Notes under the pieces: generated by a model
What the model saw: the letters and a program-made list of their open reading frames with translations, nothing else
The model's database searches: none
What the model was told of the DNA's origin: nothing
From: Burkholderiales bacterium RIFCSPHIGHO2_12_FULL_69_20
GTDB taxonomy: Bacteria; Pseudomonadota; Gammaproteobacteria; Burkholderiales; Burkholderiaceae_C
DNA: 64,000 nt
Reading direction: 5' to 3'
Assembly (NCBI GenBank): GCA_001770815.1
Contig: MESD01000167.1
Coordinates: forward strand, 1-64,000
Program-made: the position numbers and the translations under genes
Shown: positions 29,779 to 39,375 of the stretch, piece after piece
How positions within the stretch are numbered: position 1 is the stretch's first letter
How the letters are laid out: each line of letters opens with the position of its first letter

Positions 29779-30840
29779 TCAGACCAGGCAGCCCTCCAAG
29801 CCTTGCAGCAGGATGTCACGCGGCAGGTCGATGCCGATGAACACCATCTTGCTCATCTTCTTCTCGCCCGGCACCCATTTGGGCCCCAGATCGCTGCCCA
29901 TCAGCTGGTGCACGCCCTGGAACACCACCTTGCGCTCGCTGCCCTTCATGTGGAGCACGCCCTTGTAGCGCAACATCTTGGGGCCGTAGACCTGCACGAT
30001 CGAGCCGAGAAAGTCTTCCAGTTTGGCGGCATTGAACGGCCGCTCGGCGCGAAAGACGAAGGACTTGACGTCGTCGTCGTGCGCATGGTGGGCCGGGTGA
30101 TCGCAGTGCTCGCCGTGCTCATGGTCGTGGGCGTGATCATGGCCATGGGCATGGTGGTCGTGCGCATGGGCGTCGTCGGCGGCCAGAAACTCGGGGTCGA
30201 TCTCCAGCTTGGCGTTGAGGTTGAAGCCCTTCAGGTCGAACACGCTGGTGATCGGCACCTCGCCGAAATGCACCTTGTGCTGCGGCGCGCGCGGGTTCAT
30301 GTGCTTGATGCGATGCGCCAGCGCGTCGACCGCGGCGGGGTCGGCCAGGTCGGTCTTGCTGATGAAGATCTGGTCGGCGAAGCCCACCTGGCGGCGCGCC
30401 TCCTGGCGGGCGTCGAGTTGCTGCTCGGCATGCACCGCGTCGACCAGCGTCAGGATCGAGTCGAGCAGGTAGCTCTCGGCGATCTCGTCGTCCATGAAGA
30501 AGGTCTGCGCCACCGGGCCCGGGTCGGCCAGGCCGGTGGTCTCGATCACCACCCGGTCGAACTGCAGCTCGCCCTTGCGGCGCTTTTCGGCCAGCTCGCT
30601 CAGCGTGGTGCGCAGGTCTTCGCGGATGGTGCAGCAGACGCAGCCGTTGCTCATCTGGATGATCTGCTCGTTGGTGTCGGCCACCAGGATGTCGTTGTCG
30701 ATGTTCTCCTCGCCGAACTCGTTCTCGATCACGGCGATCTTCTGGCCGTGCGATTCGCTGAGCACGCGCTTGAGCAGCGTGGTCTTGCCCGAGCCGAGAA
30801 AGCCCGTCAGGATGGTGGCGGGGATCAGACCTTGAGACAT
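29779..30840 (-). CDS. COG0523-family metal-chaperone GTPase
   Basis: This G3E GTPase belongs to the CobW/YjiA/ZigA group, which handles zinc or other metals. The 353 residues have Walker [14 protein letters not shown] at about 13-25, the metal-binding CVCC motif in [11 protein letters not shown] near residue 68, Walker [14 protein letters not shown] and the guanine motif ISKTDLAD. A histidine-rich loop ([19 protein letters not shown]) precedes the CobW C-terminal domain. It lies just upstream of dksA, a pairing seen widely in Burkholderiales. No Zur box was recognised upstream. Confidence 0.9.
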   Translation of the reverse strand: MSQGLIPATILTGFLGSGKTTLLKRVLSESHGQKIAVIENEFGEENIDNDILVADTNEQIIQMSNGCVCCTIREDLRTTLSELAEKRRKGELQFDRVVIETTGLADPGPVAQTFFMDDEIAESYLLDSILTLVDAVHAEQQLDARQEARRQVGFADQIFISKTDLADPAAVDALAHRIKHMNPRAPQHKVHFGEVPITSVFDLKGFNLNAKLEIDPEFLAADDAHAHDHHAHGHDHAHDHEHGEHCDHPAHHAHDDDVKSFVFRAERPFNAAKLEDFLGSIVQVYGPKMLRYKGVLHMKGSERKVVFQGVHQLMGSDLGPKWVPGEKKMSKMVFIGIDLPRDILLQGLEGCLV

Positions 30841-31027
30841 GGAAACTCCGGAACGGATGGGGCGGCGGCGGCAAGCGAGCCGTCAACCCGGGTAGCTGGG
30901 GGCGGCGAACTGTGTTGCAAGGCCGCGGCGGTGTCAAGGCGCAGTGTCGCCCGCTGCGCGGGCGTGCACGCCGGGTGAGCAAAAGCACTTCGGTTATTCT
31001 CGACCATCACCCACTCTGACACCCGCT

Positions 31028-31918
31028 GTGTCTGAACCTCCTTCGAGTCGGCCGCCCCACCGTGCGGCGGCCGCCCCTGCCGACAAGCGCGGCCTGTTCG
31101 AGCGCCTGGTCGAGTTTCTCTCGCCCGGCCCCGATTCCACCGACGAGCTGATGGCCACGCTGGCCGATGCCGAACAACGCGAGCTGATCGCGCCGGAGAG
31201 CCGCGTCATGCTCGAAGGCGTGCTGCGCATGGCCGACATGAGCGCGGGCGACGTCATGGTGGCGGCCCCGCGCATGGACCTGCTCGACATCGCGGCGCCC
31301 TACGACGAGCAGCTGGCCAACGTGATCGCCACCGGCCATTCGCGCTTCCCGGTCTACGAGGGCACGCGCGAGAACGTCATCGGCATCTTGATGGCCAAGG
31401 ACCTGCTCAAGCTGCAGCGCTCGCCCGACCTGAACCTGCGCACCCTGCTGCGCCCGGCGGTGTTCGTGCCCGAGAGCAAGGGCCTGAACGAGTTGCTGCG
31501 TGATTTCCGCGCCAACCGCAACCACCTGGCCATGGTGATCGACGAATTCGGCAACACCGCCGGGCTGCTCACCATCGAAGACGTGCTCGAAGAGATCGTC
31601 GGCGAGATCGAGGACGAGTTCGACGAGACCGCCACCGCCGCCGAGAACGGCATCTACACCCTGGCCGACGGCAGCCACCGGGTGGCCGGCGACACCGACA
31701 TCAGCGCGGTCAACCAGGTCTTCGGCACCGATTTCCCCGAGGATGAATTCGACACCATCGGCGGGCTGATCGCGCACCAACTGGGCCATGTGCCGCGCCG
31801 CGGCGAGGCGAGCGAGGCCGGCGGGCTGCAGTTCCAGGTGATGATCACCCGCGGCGGCGCGGTGCGCTGGTTCCGGGTGGCACGCCAGACCGTCCCGCCG
31901 GCGGGCGCGCGCGATTGA
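31028..31918 (+). CDS. corC: CorC/HlyC-family CBS-domain protein
   Basis: This is a CNNM/CorC-like cytosolic protein associated with magnesium and cobalt efflux and, by gene context, with envelope lipoprotein maturation. The 296 residues hold a CBS pair at about 75-190 (VMVAAPRMDLLDI, HSRFPVYEGTRENVIGILMAKDLL, LAMVIDEFGNTAGLLTIEDVLEEIVGEI). A C-terminal CorC_HlyC domain follows (DEFDTIGGLIAHQLGHVPRRGE). There is no membrane segment. The GTG start fits the family N-terminus, though the Shine-Dalgarno is weak. It overlaps lnt by TTGA, the same pairing as E. coli ybeX-lnt. Confidence 0.87.
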   Translation: MSEPPSSRPPHRAAAAPADKRGLFERLVEFLSPGPDSTDELMATLADAEQRELIAPESRVMLEGVLRMADMSAGDVMVAAPRMDLLDIAAPYDEQLANVIATGHSRFPVYEGTRENVIGILMAKDLLKLQRSPDLNLRTLLRPAVFVPESKGLNELLRDFRANRNHLAMVIDEFGNTAGLLTIEDVLEEIVGEIEDEFDETATAAENGIYTLADGSHRVAGDTDISAVNQVFGTDFPEDEFDTIGGLIAHQLGHVPRRGEASEAGGLQFQVMITRGGAVRWFRVARQTVPPAGARD

Positions 31919-33543
31919 GCGCGGCCGGGGCCGGCGCGGCGGGGGCTGACCGCCTGCTGCCCGGCTTGGCGCTGGCCGCCGCCGCTGGCGCGCTGCAGAC
32001 GCTGGCCTGCATCCACACCGCCGCCTGGCCCTTGCCGCTGGCGGCCATCGCGCTGCTGGCCTGGGGGGTGGCCGGCGCCACGCCGCGCCGCGCCGCCGCG
32101 CTGGGCTGGGCCTTCGGCTGTGCCTGGCTGGGGGCGGCCACCTGGTGGTTGTTCATCAGCCTGCACCGTTATGGCGGCCTGCCCGCACCGCTGGCGGTGA
32201 CGGCAGTGGCGCTGTTGTCGGCGGCGCTGTCCATCTACCTGGGCGCGGCGATGGCCTGGGTGGCGCGGCGCCACAGTAGCCGCCCGCTGGTCGATGCCAG
32301 CCGCTTTGCCGCGGCCTGGCTGGCGGCCGAGCTGGCGCGCGGCGTGTTCTTCACCGGCTTCCCCTGGGCGGCCAGTGGCTACACGCAGGTCGACGGCCCG
32401 CTGGCGTTGCTGGCGCCGTGGCTGGGCGTTTACGCCATCGGCGCGCTGCTGGCCTGGGCCGGCGCGGCGCTGGGGTTCGCGCTGCGCGCGGCGCGCACCC
32501 GGGGGGTTGACGGCGGCATCGGCATGCCTTCGGCGCCGCCGGTCTGGACCGCCGTGGCTGTCGCCGTGGCCTTGTTCGCCGGGCCGGCGGCCTGGGGCCT
32601 CTGGCGTGGTGCGCCCGAGTTCACCCGCCCCGGCCAGACGCTGCAGGTGGCGCTGCTGCAGACCAACGTGGCGCAGGACGAGAAATTCGCTGTCGACCGG
32701 CTGCCCGACGCGCTGGCCTGGGTGGCGCAGGCGCTGACCGACGCGCGCGCTGACCTGGTGATCACGCCCGAGACCGCGGTGCCGCTGCTGCCCGACCAGC
32801 TGGCCGAGCTGGTGCCCGGTTACTGGGCCGGGCTGCAGCAGCACTTCGGCCGCGCCGACGGGCCCGCGGCGCTGGTGGGCGTGCCGCTGGGCAGCTACGA
32901 GCAGGGCTATACCAACTCGGTGGTCGGCCTGTCGGCGGCGTTTGCCAACGCTGCGCCCGGTGCCGGCTACCGCTACGACAAGACCCACCTGGTGCCCTTC
33001 GGCGAGTTCATCCCCACCGGCTTTCGCTGGTTCACCGAGCTGATGAACATCCCGCTGGGTGACTTCAACCGCGGCCCGCGCCACCCGCCCTCGTTCGTGG
33101 TGCGCGGCGCGCGGGTGGCGCCCAACATCTGCTACGAAGACCTGTTCGGCGAAGAGCTGGCGCGGCGCTTCACCGACGAGCGCAGCGCGCCCACGATCCT
33201 GGCCAACATCAGCAACATCGGCTGGTTCGGCGACAGCATCGCCATCCCGCAGCACCTGAACCTTTCGCGCTTTCGCAGCCTGGAGCTGCAGCGCCCGATG
33301 CTGCGCGCCACCAACACCGGCGCCACCGCGGTGATCGACCATCGCGGCGTGGTCACCGCGCAGCTGCCGCCGTTCACCCGCGGCGTGCTGCAGGCCGCGG
33401 TGCAGGGCCGCGAGGGCCTGACGCCGTTTGCGCGCTGGGCGGGCGCAGCCGGGCTGTGGCCGCTGTGGGCGCTGGCGGTGGTGGGCCTGCTGCTGCCGGC
33501 GCGGCGGCGGATCGGTGCCTGGCGGTCTGTGACGGCCCGGTAA
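31915..33543 (+). CDS. lnt: Apolipoprotein N-acyltransferase
   Basis: Lnt adds the third acyl chain to lipoproteins in the inner membrane. The 542-residue product has about seven to eight helices and a periplasmic nitrilase-like domain. The catalytic triad is visible: Glu in [10 protein letters not shown], Lys in [12 protein letters not shown] and Cys in [12 protein letters not shown]. The TTG start overlaps the corC stop as TTGA and has no better rival. The C-terminus ends in a final helix and an Arg-rich tail. Confidence 0.93.
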   Translation: MSAAGAGAAGADRLLPGLALAAAAGALQTLACIHTAAWPLPLAAIALLAWGVAGATPRRAAALGWAFGCAWLGAATWWLFISLHRYGGLPAPLAVTAVALLSAALSIYLGAAMAWVARRHSSRPLVDASRFAAAWLAAELARGVFFTGFPWAASGYTQVDGPLALLAPWLGVYAIGALLAWAGAALGFALRAARTRGVDGGIGMPSAPPVWTAVAVAVALFAGPAAWGLWRGAPEFTRPGQTLQVALLQTNVAQDEKFAVDRLPDALAWVAQALTDARADLVITPETAVPLLPDQLAELVPGYWAGLQQHFGRADGPAALVGVPLGSYEQGYTNSVVGLSAAFANAAPGAGYRYDKTHLVPFGEFIPTGFRWFTELMNIPLGDFNRGPRHPPSFVVRGARVAPNICYEDLFGEELARRFTDERSAPTILANISNIGWFGDSIAIPQHLNLSRFRSLELQRPMLRATNTGATAVIDHRGVVTAQLPPFTRGVLQAAVQGREGLTPFARWAGAAGLWPLWALAVVGLLLPARRRIGAWRSVTAR

Positions 33544-33635
33544 ACTCGCCGGCTGACTCCGCCTCCAAATCCGCCCTAAAAGCGCACGGCGAGGGTGCGC
33601 CGCCCGGCGGCACCCGCTGCCTGCGGCCTGCCGCC

Positions 33636-34556
33636 ATGCTCACCTTCCAGCAACTGATCCTCCGCCTGCAAGACTATTGGGGCCAGCAGGGCTGCGCGCT
33701 GCTGCAGCCCTACGACATGGAAGTGGGCGCCGGCACCAGCCACACCGCCACCTTCCTGCGCGCGCTGGGCCCCGAGCCCTGGAAGGCCGGCTACGTGCAG
33801 CCCAGCCGCCGCCCCAAGGACGGCCGCTACGGCGACAACCCCAACCGCCTGCAGCACTATTACCAGTACCAGGTGGTGCTGAAACCCGCTCCGGCCAACA
33901 TCCTGGAGCTGTACCTGGGCTCGCTGGAGGCGGTGGGCTTCGACCTGAAGGCCAACGACATCCGCTTCGTCGAGGACGACTGGGAGAACCCCACGCTGGG
34001 CTGCTGGGGCCTGGGCTGGGAGGTCTGGCTCAACGGCATGGAGGTGACGCAGTTCACCTACTTCCAGCAGGTGGGCGGCATCGACTGCAAGCCCATCACC
34101 GGCGAGATCACCTACGGCCTGGAGCGGCTGGCGATGTACCTGCAGGGTGTCGACAACGTCTACGACCTGGTCTACACGGATGGCCTGAAATACGGGGACG
34201 TCTTTCACCAGAACGAGGTGGAGCAGAGCACCTACAACTTCGAGCACAGCGATGTCGATTTCCTGCTGCAGGCCTTTGCCGCGCATGAGCGGCAGAGCCA
34301 GCACCTGATGCAGCAATCGCTGGCGCTGCCGGCCTACGAGCAGCTGCTGAAGGCCGGCCACAGCTTCAACCTGCTGGACGCGCGCGGCGCGATCAGCGTC
34401 ACCGAGCGCGCGGCCTACATCGGCCGCATCCGCAACCTGGCGCGGGCGGTGGCGCAGAGTTACCTGGACAGCCGTGCGCGGCTGGGCTTCCCGATGGCGC
34501 CCAAGGACTGGGCCGACGAAGTGCTGGCGCAGATCGCCCAGAAGAAAGCGGCCTGA
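33636..34556 (+). CDS. glyQ: Glycyl-tRNA synthetase alpha subunit
   Basis: This is the catalytic subunit of the bacterial-type alpha2beta2 glycyl-tRNA synthetase. The 306 residues open [15 protein letters not shown] and include the class II motifs with [14 protein letters not shown] and the highly conserved [13 protein letters not shown]. The open frame extends 60 codons upstream through lnt sequence, but the family start is unambiguous. glyS follows three bases after the stop. Confidence 0.97.
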   Translation: MLTFQQLILRLQDYWGQQGCALLQPYDMEVGAGTSHTATFLRALGPEPWKAGYVQPSRRPKDGRYGDNPNRLQHYYQYQVVLKPAPANILELYLGSLEAVGFDLKANDIRFVEDDWENPTLGCWGLGWEVWLNGMEVTQFTYFQQVGGIDCKPITGEITYGLERLAMYLQGVDNVYDLVYTDGLKYGDVFHQNEVEQSTYNFEHSDVDFLLQAFAAHERQSQHLMQQSLALPAYEQLLKAGHSFNLLDARGAISVTERAAYIGRIRNLARAVAQSYLDSRARLGFPMAPKDWADEVLAQIAQKKAA

Positions 34557-34559
34557 ACC

Positions 34560-36743
34560 ATGAGCACCGTCGTGAAGAACCTGCTGGTCGAACTGTTCGT
34601 CGAAGAGCTGCCGCCCAAGGCGCTGAAGAAGCTGGGCGAGGCGTTTGCCACCGGCCTGTCCGCGGGGCTGAAGGCGCAAGGGCTGCTGGGCGAGGCCTCG
34701 GTGGTGACGCCGTTCGCCTCGCCGCGCCGGCTGGCGGCGCACGTCACCGCGGTGGCATCCAAAGCCGCCGACCGCTCGGTGCTGCAGAAGCTGATGCCGG
34801 TGACCGTGGCGCTGGACGCCGCCGGCCAGCCCACGCCCGCGCTGCTGAAGAAACTGGCCGCGCTGGGCGCCGATGTGTCCGCCGTGCCCGGCCTCAAGCG
34901 CGCACCCGACGGCAAGGCCGAGGCGCTGTTCCTCGACAGCCTGGTGCCCGGTGCCACGCTGGCCGAGGGTCTGCAGAAGGCGCTGGCCGAGACGCTGGCC
35001 AAGTTGCCGATCCCCAAGGTGATGAGCTACCAGCTCGAGACCGGCACCGAGGCCGACTTCCGCCCGGGCTGGACGACGGTGCACTTCGTGCGTCCGGCCC
35101 ACGGCCTGGTGGCGCTGCACGGCGACGCGGTGGTGCCGGTCACGGCGCTGGGCCTGCAGGCCGGGCGCTTGACCCACGGCCACCGCTTCGAGGCGGCGAT
35201 CAGCCCGGTGGTGCTGCACGATGCCGACCACTACGCCGAGCAGCTGGCCGACGAAGGCGCGGTGATCGCCAGCTTTGCCGAACGCCGCGCCGAGATCACG
35301 CGCCAGCTGGCGGCGGTGGCGGCCGGCGCCGGTGCGGGCCTCAAGCCGATAGCCGACGACGCGCTGCTCGACGAGGTGACGGCGCTGGTCGAGCGGCCCA
35401 ACGTGCTGCTGTGCCAGTTCGAGCCCGAGTTCCTGGCCGTGCCGCCCGAGTGCCTGATCCTGACGATGAAGGCCAACCAGAAGTACTTTCCGCTGCTCGA
35501 TGCGGCCGGCAAGCTGACGCACCGCTTCCTGGTGGTCAGCAACATCCGCCCGGCCGATGCCAGCGCGGTGGTTGGCGGCAACGAGCGCGTGGTGCGCCCG
35601 CGCCTGGCCGATGCCAAGTTCTTCTTCGACCAGGACCGCAAGAAGACGCTGGAGTCGCGCGTGGCCGGCCTGGCCAAGGTGGTCTACCACGGCAAGCTGG
35701 GCAGCCAGGGTGAGCGTGCCGAGCGGGTGCGCGCGATCGCGCATGCCATCGTCAACCAGCTGCGCGAGCACACCCTGCCGTACACGGTGGAGGCCAAGGA
35801 CGAGTTCGACATGCTCGACCACAAGGCCAGCCAGGCCGCACGCCTGGCCAAGACCGACCTGCTGACCGACATGGTGGGCGAGTTTCCCGAGCTGCAGGGC
35901 ATCATGGGTGGCTACTACGCCCGCCACGAGGGCCTGCGCGACGGCGTGGCCATCGCCATCGAAGACCACTACAAGCCACGCTTTGCCGGTGACGCGCTGC
36001 CGCGCAACCACACCGGCACGGTGCTGGCGCTGGCCGACAAACTGGAGACGCTGGTGGGCCTGTTCGGCATCGGCGCGCTGCCCACCGGCGACAAAGACCC
36101 GTTTGCGCTGCGCCGCCATGCGCTGGGCGTGATCCGCATCCTGATCGAGAAGAACCTGCCGCTGCAGCTCGACGAGCTGATCGCCGCCGCGCAGGGCGTC
36201 TTCGCGCCCGAGCACCAGAGCGTGCCAGTGGCCGAGCCGCTGGCCGGCTTCCTGACCGACCGGCTGGCGGTGGCGCTGCGCGAGCAGGGCTACAGCGCGC
36301 AGGAGGTGGATGCGGTGCTGGCGCTGTGCCCCACGCGTCTGGGCGAGGTGCCGCGCAGGCTGGCGGCGGTGCGCACCTTCGCCGCGCTGCCCGAGGCCGC
36401 GCCGCTGGCCGCGGCCAACAAGCGCGTCGGCAACATCCTGAAGAAGAGCGAGGGCGGTGCCGCCGCGCAGGTGGACGTGGCGCTGCTGGTCGAGCCGGCC
36501 GAGGCCGCGCTGCAGGCCGCGCTGGCCTCGCTGGCGCCGGTGGCCGATGCGGTGTTCGAGAGCGGCGACTATGCCGCATCGCTGCAGGTGCTGGCCGGGC
36601 TGAAGGTGCCGGTCGATGCCTTCTTCGACGGCGTGATGGTCAATGCCGACGACCCGGCGCTGCGCGCCAATCGGCTGGCGCTGCTGGCCGCGCTGCACGC
36701 GGCGATGAACCGGGTCGCCGATCTGGCGCGATTGGCGTCCTGA
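34560..36743 (+). CDS. glyS: Glycyl-tRNA synthetase beta subunit
   Basis: This tRNA-binding subunit pairs with GlyQ. The 727 residues begin with LLVELFVEELPPKAL. They contain the HD-like central region (PPECLILTMKANQKYFPLLD, MGGYYARHEGLRDGVAIAIEDHYKPR) and the anticodon-binding DALR-type C-terminus (SGDYAASLQVLAGLKVPVDAFFD style). Length is normal for the order. It is second in glyQ-glyS-gmhB-plsC, an arrangement also found in pseudomonads. Confidence 0.96.
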   Translation: MSTVVKNLLVELFVEELPPKALKKLGEAFATGLSAGLKAQGLLGEASVVTPFASPRRLAAHVTAVASKAADRSVLQKLMPVTVALDAAGQPTPALLKKLAALGADVSAVPGLKRAPDGKAEALFLDSLVPGATLAEGLQKALAETLAKLPIPKVMSYQLETGTEADFRPGWTTVHFVRPAHGLVALHGDAVVPVTALGLQAGRLTHGHRFEAAISPVVLHDADHYAEQLADEGAVIASFAERRAEITRQLAAVAAGAGAGLKPIADDALLDEVTALVERPNVLLCQFEPEFLAVPPECLILTMKANQKYFPLLDAAGKLTHRFLVVSNIRPADASAVVGGNERVVRPRLADAKFFFDQDRKKTLESRVAGLAKVVYHGKLGSQGERAERVRAIAHAIVNQLREHTLPYTVEAKDEFDMLDHKASQAARLAKTDLLTDMVGEFPELQGIMGGYYARHEGLRDGVAIAIEDHYKPRFAGDALPRNHTGTVLALADKLETLVGLFGIGALPTGDKDPFALRRHALGVIRILIEKNLPLQLDELIAAAQGVFAPEHQSVPVAEPLAGFLTDRLAVALREQGYSAQEVDAVLALCPTRLGEVPRRLAAVRTFAALPEAAPLAAANKRVGNILKKSEGGAAAQVDVALLVEPAEAALQAALASLAPVADAVFESGDYAASLQVLAGLKVPVDAFFDGVMVNADDPALRANRLALLAALHAAMNRVADLARLAS

Positions 36744-36780
36744 TCCACCTGTTCCAACTGACCAACGCCAAGCCACCACC

Positions 36781-37356
36781 ATGCAACACGTCGTCAAGCT
36801 CGTGATCCTCGGCCGCGACGGCATCCTCAACGACTTTCGCGACGACCACGTCAAGGCGCCCGAGGAGTGGTACCCCATCCCCGGCGCACTCGAGGCGGTG
36901 GCGCGCATGAACCACGCCGGCTGGCATGCGGTGGTGGCCACCAACCAGTCGGGCATCGGCCGCGGCATGATCGACATGGCCTCGGTCAATGCCGTGCATG
37001 CCCACATGCTGAAGTGCCTGATGGCGGTGGGCGGGCGCATCGACGCGGTGTTCTTCTGCCCGCACACGCCCGAAGACGGCTGCGACTGCCGCAAGCCCCA
37101 GCCCGGCCTGATGCGCGACATCGGCAAGCGCTACGGCATCGACCTGAAACAGGTGCCGATGGTGGCCGACACGCTGCGTGATCTGCAGGCCGCGCACGCC
37201 GCCGGCTGCGAGCCGCACCTGGTGCTGACCGGCCGCGCCGCCGGGCTGGACGCCCAGCAGGTGCAGCAGCTGGCCGGTCAGGTGCCCGGCACCCGGGTGC
37301 ACGACGACCTGCCCGCCTTTGCCGAATACCTGCTGTCGCGCGGCGCCGCCGCCTGA
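36781..37356 (+). CDS. gmhB: D-glycero-beta-D-manno-heptose 1,7-bisphosphate 7-phosphatase family protein lacking the HAD nucleophile
   Basis: GmhB dephosphorylates heptose bisphosphate on the way to the LPS inner core. The 191-residue protein keeps the lid and substrate motifs (EEWYPIPGALEAVARMN, VVATNQSGIGRGM). It also keeps the zinc-binding group CPHTPEDGCDCRKP and motif IV (ADTLRDLQ). Motif I reads ILGRDGILN where active enzymes have the LDRDG form. The first Asp, the phospho-enzyme nucleophile, is a Gly codon (GGC), while the second Asp is kept. It may be inactive, may act differently, or may be a clade variant. The neighbour glyS is upstream and plsC follows by 18 bp. Confidence 0.85.
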   Translation: MQHVVKLVILGRDGILNDFRDDHVKAPEEWYPIPGALEAVARMNHAGWHAVVATNQSGIGRGMIDMASVNAVHAHMLKCLMAVGGRIDAVFFCPHTPEDGCDCRKPQPGLMRDIGKRYGIDLKQVPMVADTLRDLQAAHAAGCEPHLVLTGRAAGLDAQQVQQLAGQVPGTRVHDDLPAFAEYLLSRGAAA

Positions 37357-37374
37357 CGCCAACGAGCCCACCGA

Positions 37375-38142
37375 ATGATCTACCTGCGCAGTGCGCTCTA
37401 CATCGTGTACCTGCTGGTCACGCTGATCCCCTGGGCGCTGGTGGCCGTGGTGTTCTCGATCTTCCAGCGCGGCGCGCCGATGTACTGGCTGTGCGCCGGC
37501 TGGCTGAAGGCCAGCATCTGGGGCGCCAAGCTGATCTGCGGCGTCGACTACCGCGTGACGGGCCTGGCGCACCTGCCCAGCGCGGCCGACGCCAACGCCG
37601 CCGTGCTGCTGGCGCCCAAGCACCAGAGCACCTGGGAGACCTTTGCCTTCCCGGCGATCATGCCGCACCCGCTGGCCTACGTCTTCAAGCGCGAGCTGCT
37701 GTGGGTGCCGTTCTTCGGCTGGGCGATCGGCCGCATGGACATGATCCACATCGACCGCAGCCGCCGCACCGAGGCCTGGGCCAAGGTGCAGGCGCAGGGC
37801 AAGCGGCTGATGGCCCAGGGCAACTGGGTGATCATGTTCCCCGAGGGCACGCGCATCGCCCGCGGCGAGAGCGGCGACTACCAGTCCGGCGCTGCGCGCC
37901 TGGCCATCACCACCGGCACGCCCATCGTGCCGATCGCCGTCACCTCGGCGCGCTGCTGGCCGCGCAAGAGCTGGCTGTTGCGGCCCGGGCTGATCGAGGT
38001 GTCGATTGGCCGGCCGATCCCGGTGGCAGGCCGCCGCCCCGTCGAGCTGACGCGTGAGGTCGAGGCCTGGATCGAGGCCGAGATGCGCCGCCTCGACCCC
38101 GACGCCTACCCCACGCCCACCGAGGCGGCGGCGCGTTCGTAG
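37375..38142 (+). CDS. plsC: 1-acyl-sn-glycerol-3-phosphate acyltransferase
   Basis: PlsC makes phosphatidic acid from lysophosphatidic acid at the inner membrane. The 255 residues have an N-terminal membrane helix (YIVYLLVTLIPWALVAVVF) and the acyltransferase block with KHQSTWETF. In this block the usual H(X4)D ends in Glu, a form that I believe is common in this subgroup. The FPEGTRIARGE motif and PIVPIAVTSARCW are also present. It follows gmhB and precedes the YgjP-like gene by 11 bp, suggesting one transcript. Confidence 0.92.
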   Translation: MIYLRSALYIVYLLVTLIPWALVAVVFSIFQRGAPMYWLCAGWLKASIWGAKLICGVDYRVTGLAHLPSAADANAAVLLAPKHQSTWETFAFPAIMPHPLAYVFKRELLWVPFFGWAIGRMDMIHIDRSRRTEAWAKVQAQGKRLMAQGNWVIMFPEGTRIARGESGDYQSGAARLAITTGTPIVPIAVTSARCWPRKSWLLRPGLIEVSIGRPIPVAGRRPVELTREVEAWIEAEMRRLDPDAYPTPTEAAARS

Positions 38143-38153
38143 AATGCGCGGCC

Positions 38154-39056
38154 ATGGGTTCCCCCGGCCGCCCCGACGACGCGCAGCAGCTTTCGCTGTT
38201 CGATGCACCGGCGCCGGCTGCAGCCGAGCTGCCGCCATCGCACCGCGCCCGGCCTGACCCGGTGCCCGCGGCCCCGCCGCCCGGCCCGACCCCGGCCCCG
38301 CGCTTCCAGCACCCGCGTGCGCAGCGCAGAGTGGCGCTCGCCGGTCACCTGGTGGGCTATGAATTCCGCCGCGCGCGCCGCAGCAGCATCGGCTTCGTGG
38401 TCGGCGTCGAGGGCCTGAGCGTCAGCGCGCCGCGCTGGGTGGCGGTGGCCGAGGTCGAGCAGGCGCTGCAGGCCAAGGCCGCGTGGATCCTGCGCAAGCT
38501 GCACGAGCAGCACGAGCGCGCCCAGCGCCTGCAGGCCGCCAAGGTGGTGTGGCAGGACGGCACCTCGTTGCCCTTCCTGGGCGAGACGGTGATCGTGCTG
38601 CTCGATGCGCGTGTCACCGGCGCGCAGCTCAACAGCGAGGCAATGGCGCTGCCCGGCGTGCCGCGGCTCACGCTGCACCTGGGCCTGCCGCAGACGGCCG
38701 CGCAGGCGCAGATCCGCGACGCGGTGCAGAGCTGGCTGCAGCGCCAGGCCCGGCGCGTGTTCGAAGAGCGCTGCCAGCACTTCGCGCCGCGGCTGGGCGT
38801 GCACATCAAGCGGTTGTCGCTCAGCTCGGCCGCCACCCGCTGGGGCAGTGCCAGCGCCGACGGCTCGGTGCGGCTGAACTGGCGGCTGATCCACTTTGCG
38901 CTGCCGGTGATTGACTACGTCGTCACCCACGAACTGGCCCACCTGCGCGAGATGAACCACAGCGCGGCCTTCTGGGAGGTGGTGCGCTCGGTGCTGCCGG
39001 ATTTCGAGCGCCACCGTGGCGCGCTGCGCACCGAGGTGCTGCCGGCACTTGATTGA
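38154..39056 (+). CDS. YgjP/M48-like zinc metallopeptidase family protein
   Basis: This DUF45-family protein has a SprT-like zinc motif THELAHLREMNHSAAFW at its C-terminus, with His-Glu-His and a following His. The 300 residues carry a Pro-rich N-terminal leader of about 55 residues, absent from short YgjP proteins, which are about 165 residues. The core follows (GYEFRRARRSSIGFVVG, SSAATRWGSASADGSVRLNW). The physiological role is not established. It is last in the glyQ-glyS-gmhB-plsC string. A GGGGG-TCT-CCCCC stem begins at its stop codon. Confidence 0.85.
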   Translation: MGSPGRPDDAQQLSLFDAPAPAAAELPPSHRARPDPVPAAPPPGPTPAPRFQHPRAQRRVALAGHLVGYEFRRARRSSIGFVVGVEGLSVSAPRWVAVAEVEQALQAKAAWILRKLHEQHERAQRLQAAKVVWQDGTSLPFLGETVIVLLDARVTGAQLNSEAMALPGVPRLTLHLGLPQTAAQAQIRDAVQSWLQRQARRVFEERCQHFAPRLGVHIKRLSLSSAATRWGSASADGSVRLNWRLIHFALPVIDYVVTHELAHLREMNHSAAFWEVVRSVLPDFERHRGALRTEVLPALD

Positions 39057-39204
39057 GGGGGTCTCCCCCCGCATTCCCACCTAAGGGGGGGGCGGTCGAT
39101 GGCGCCGGCCGGGCAAACTCAAGGCAACTGCTGTCGTCAGGCAACGCAGGGAGGAAACAGGCGCGGCGGCCCCCGGGGCGGTCAGCAAGCCAGGGATGGA
39201 AAAG

Positions 39205-39239
39205 CGGTGGTGGGCTGGCAACGGCCCACCACCGTTTTT
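39205..39239. terminator. Textbook intrinsic terminator
   Basis: CGGTGGTGGGC and GCCCACCACCG form a perfect 11-bp stem with an eight-base loop, followed by five T. Four A precede the stem, so it can work in both directions. It is the clearest terminator in the window. Confidence 0.9.
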
Positions 39240-39323
39240 GCGTTCACCACCACCGGTCGGCACATCGCCACCATGCCGCCGCGGCGCCGCCACCACATCG
39301 CCATCGCCGGGGCGTGGGCTACA

Positions 39324-39339
39324 TTGACGTGCACGTCAA
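39324..39339. promoter_or_regulatory. LiuR operator upstream of liuR
   Basis: TTGACGT-GC-ACGTCAA is a perfect 16-bp palindrome 36 bp before the liuR start. It shares both half-sites with the larger palindrome before liuA, so autoregulation by LiuR is likely. Confidence 0.8.
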
Positions 39340-39375
39340 CCGCCGATCCCGGCCCGCGCTGCCCACGCCGCCCCC

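Larger units (their letters stand above)
39057..39375. other. Intergenic region with orphan terminator and liuR promoter/operator
   Basis: These 319 bp contain three items: a short G5/C5 stem at 39057-39069, a textbook terminator at 39205-39239, and a LiuR-type palindrome at 39324-39339. The terminator lies about 150 bases after the YgjP-like stop with no gene before it, so a small RNA in 39070-39239 is possible. No protein-coding frame in the gap looks real. Confidence 0.5.
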
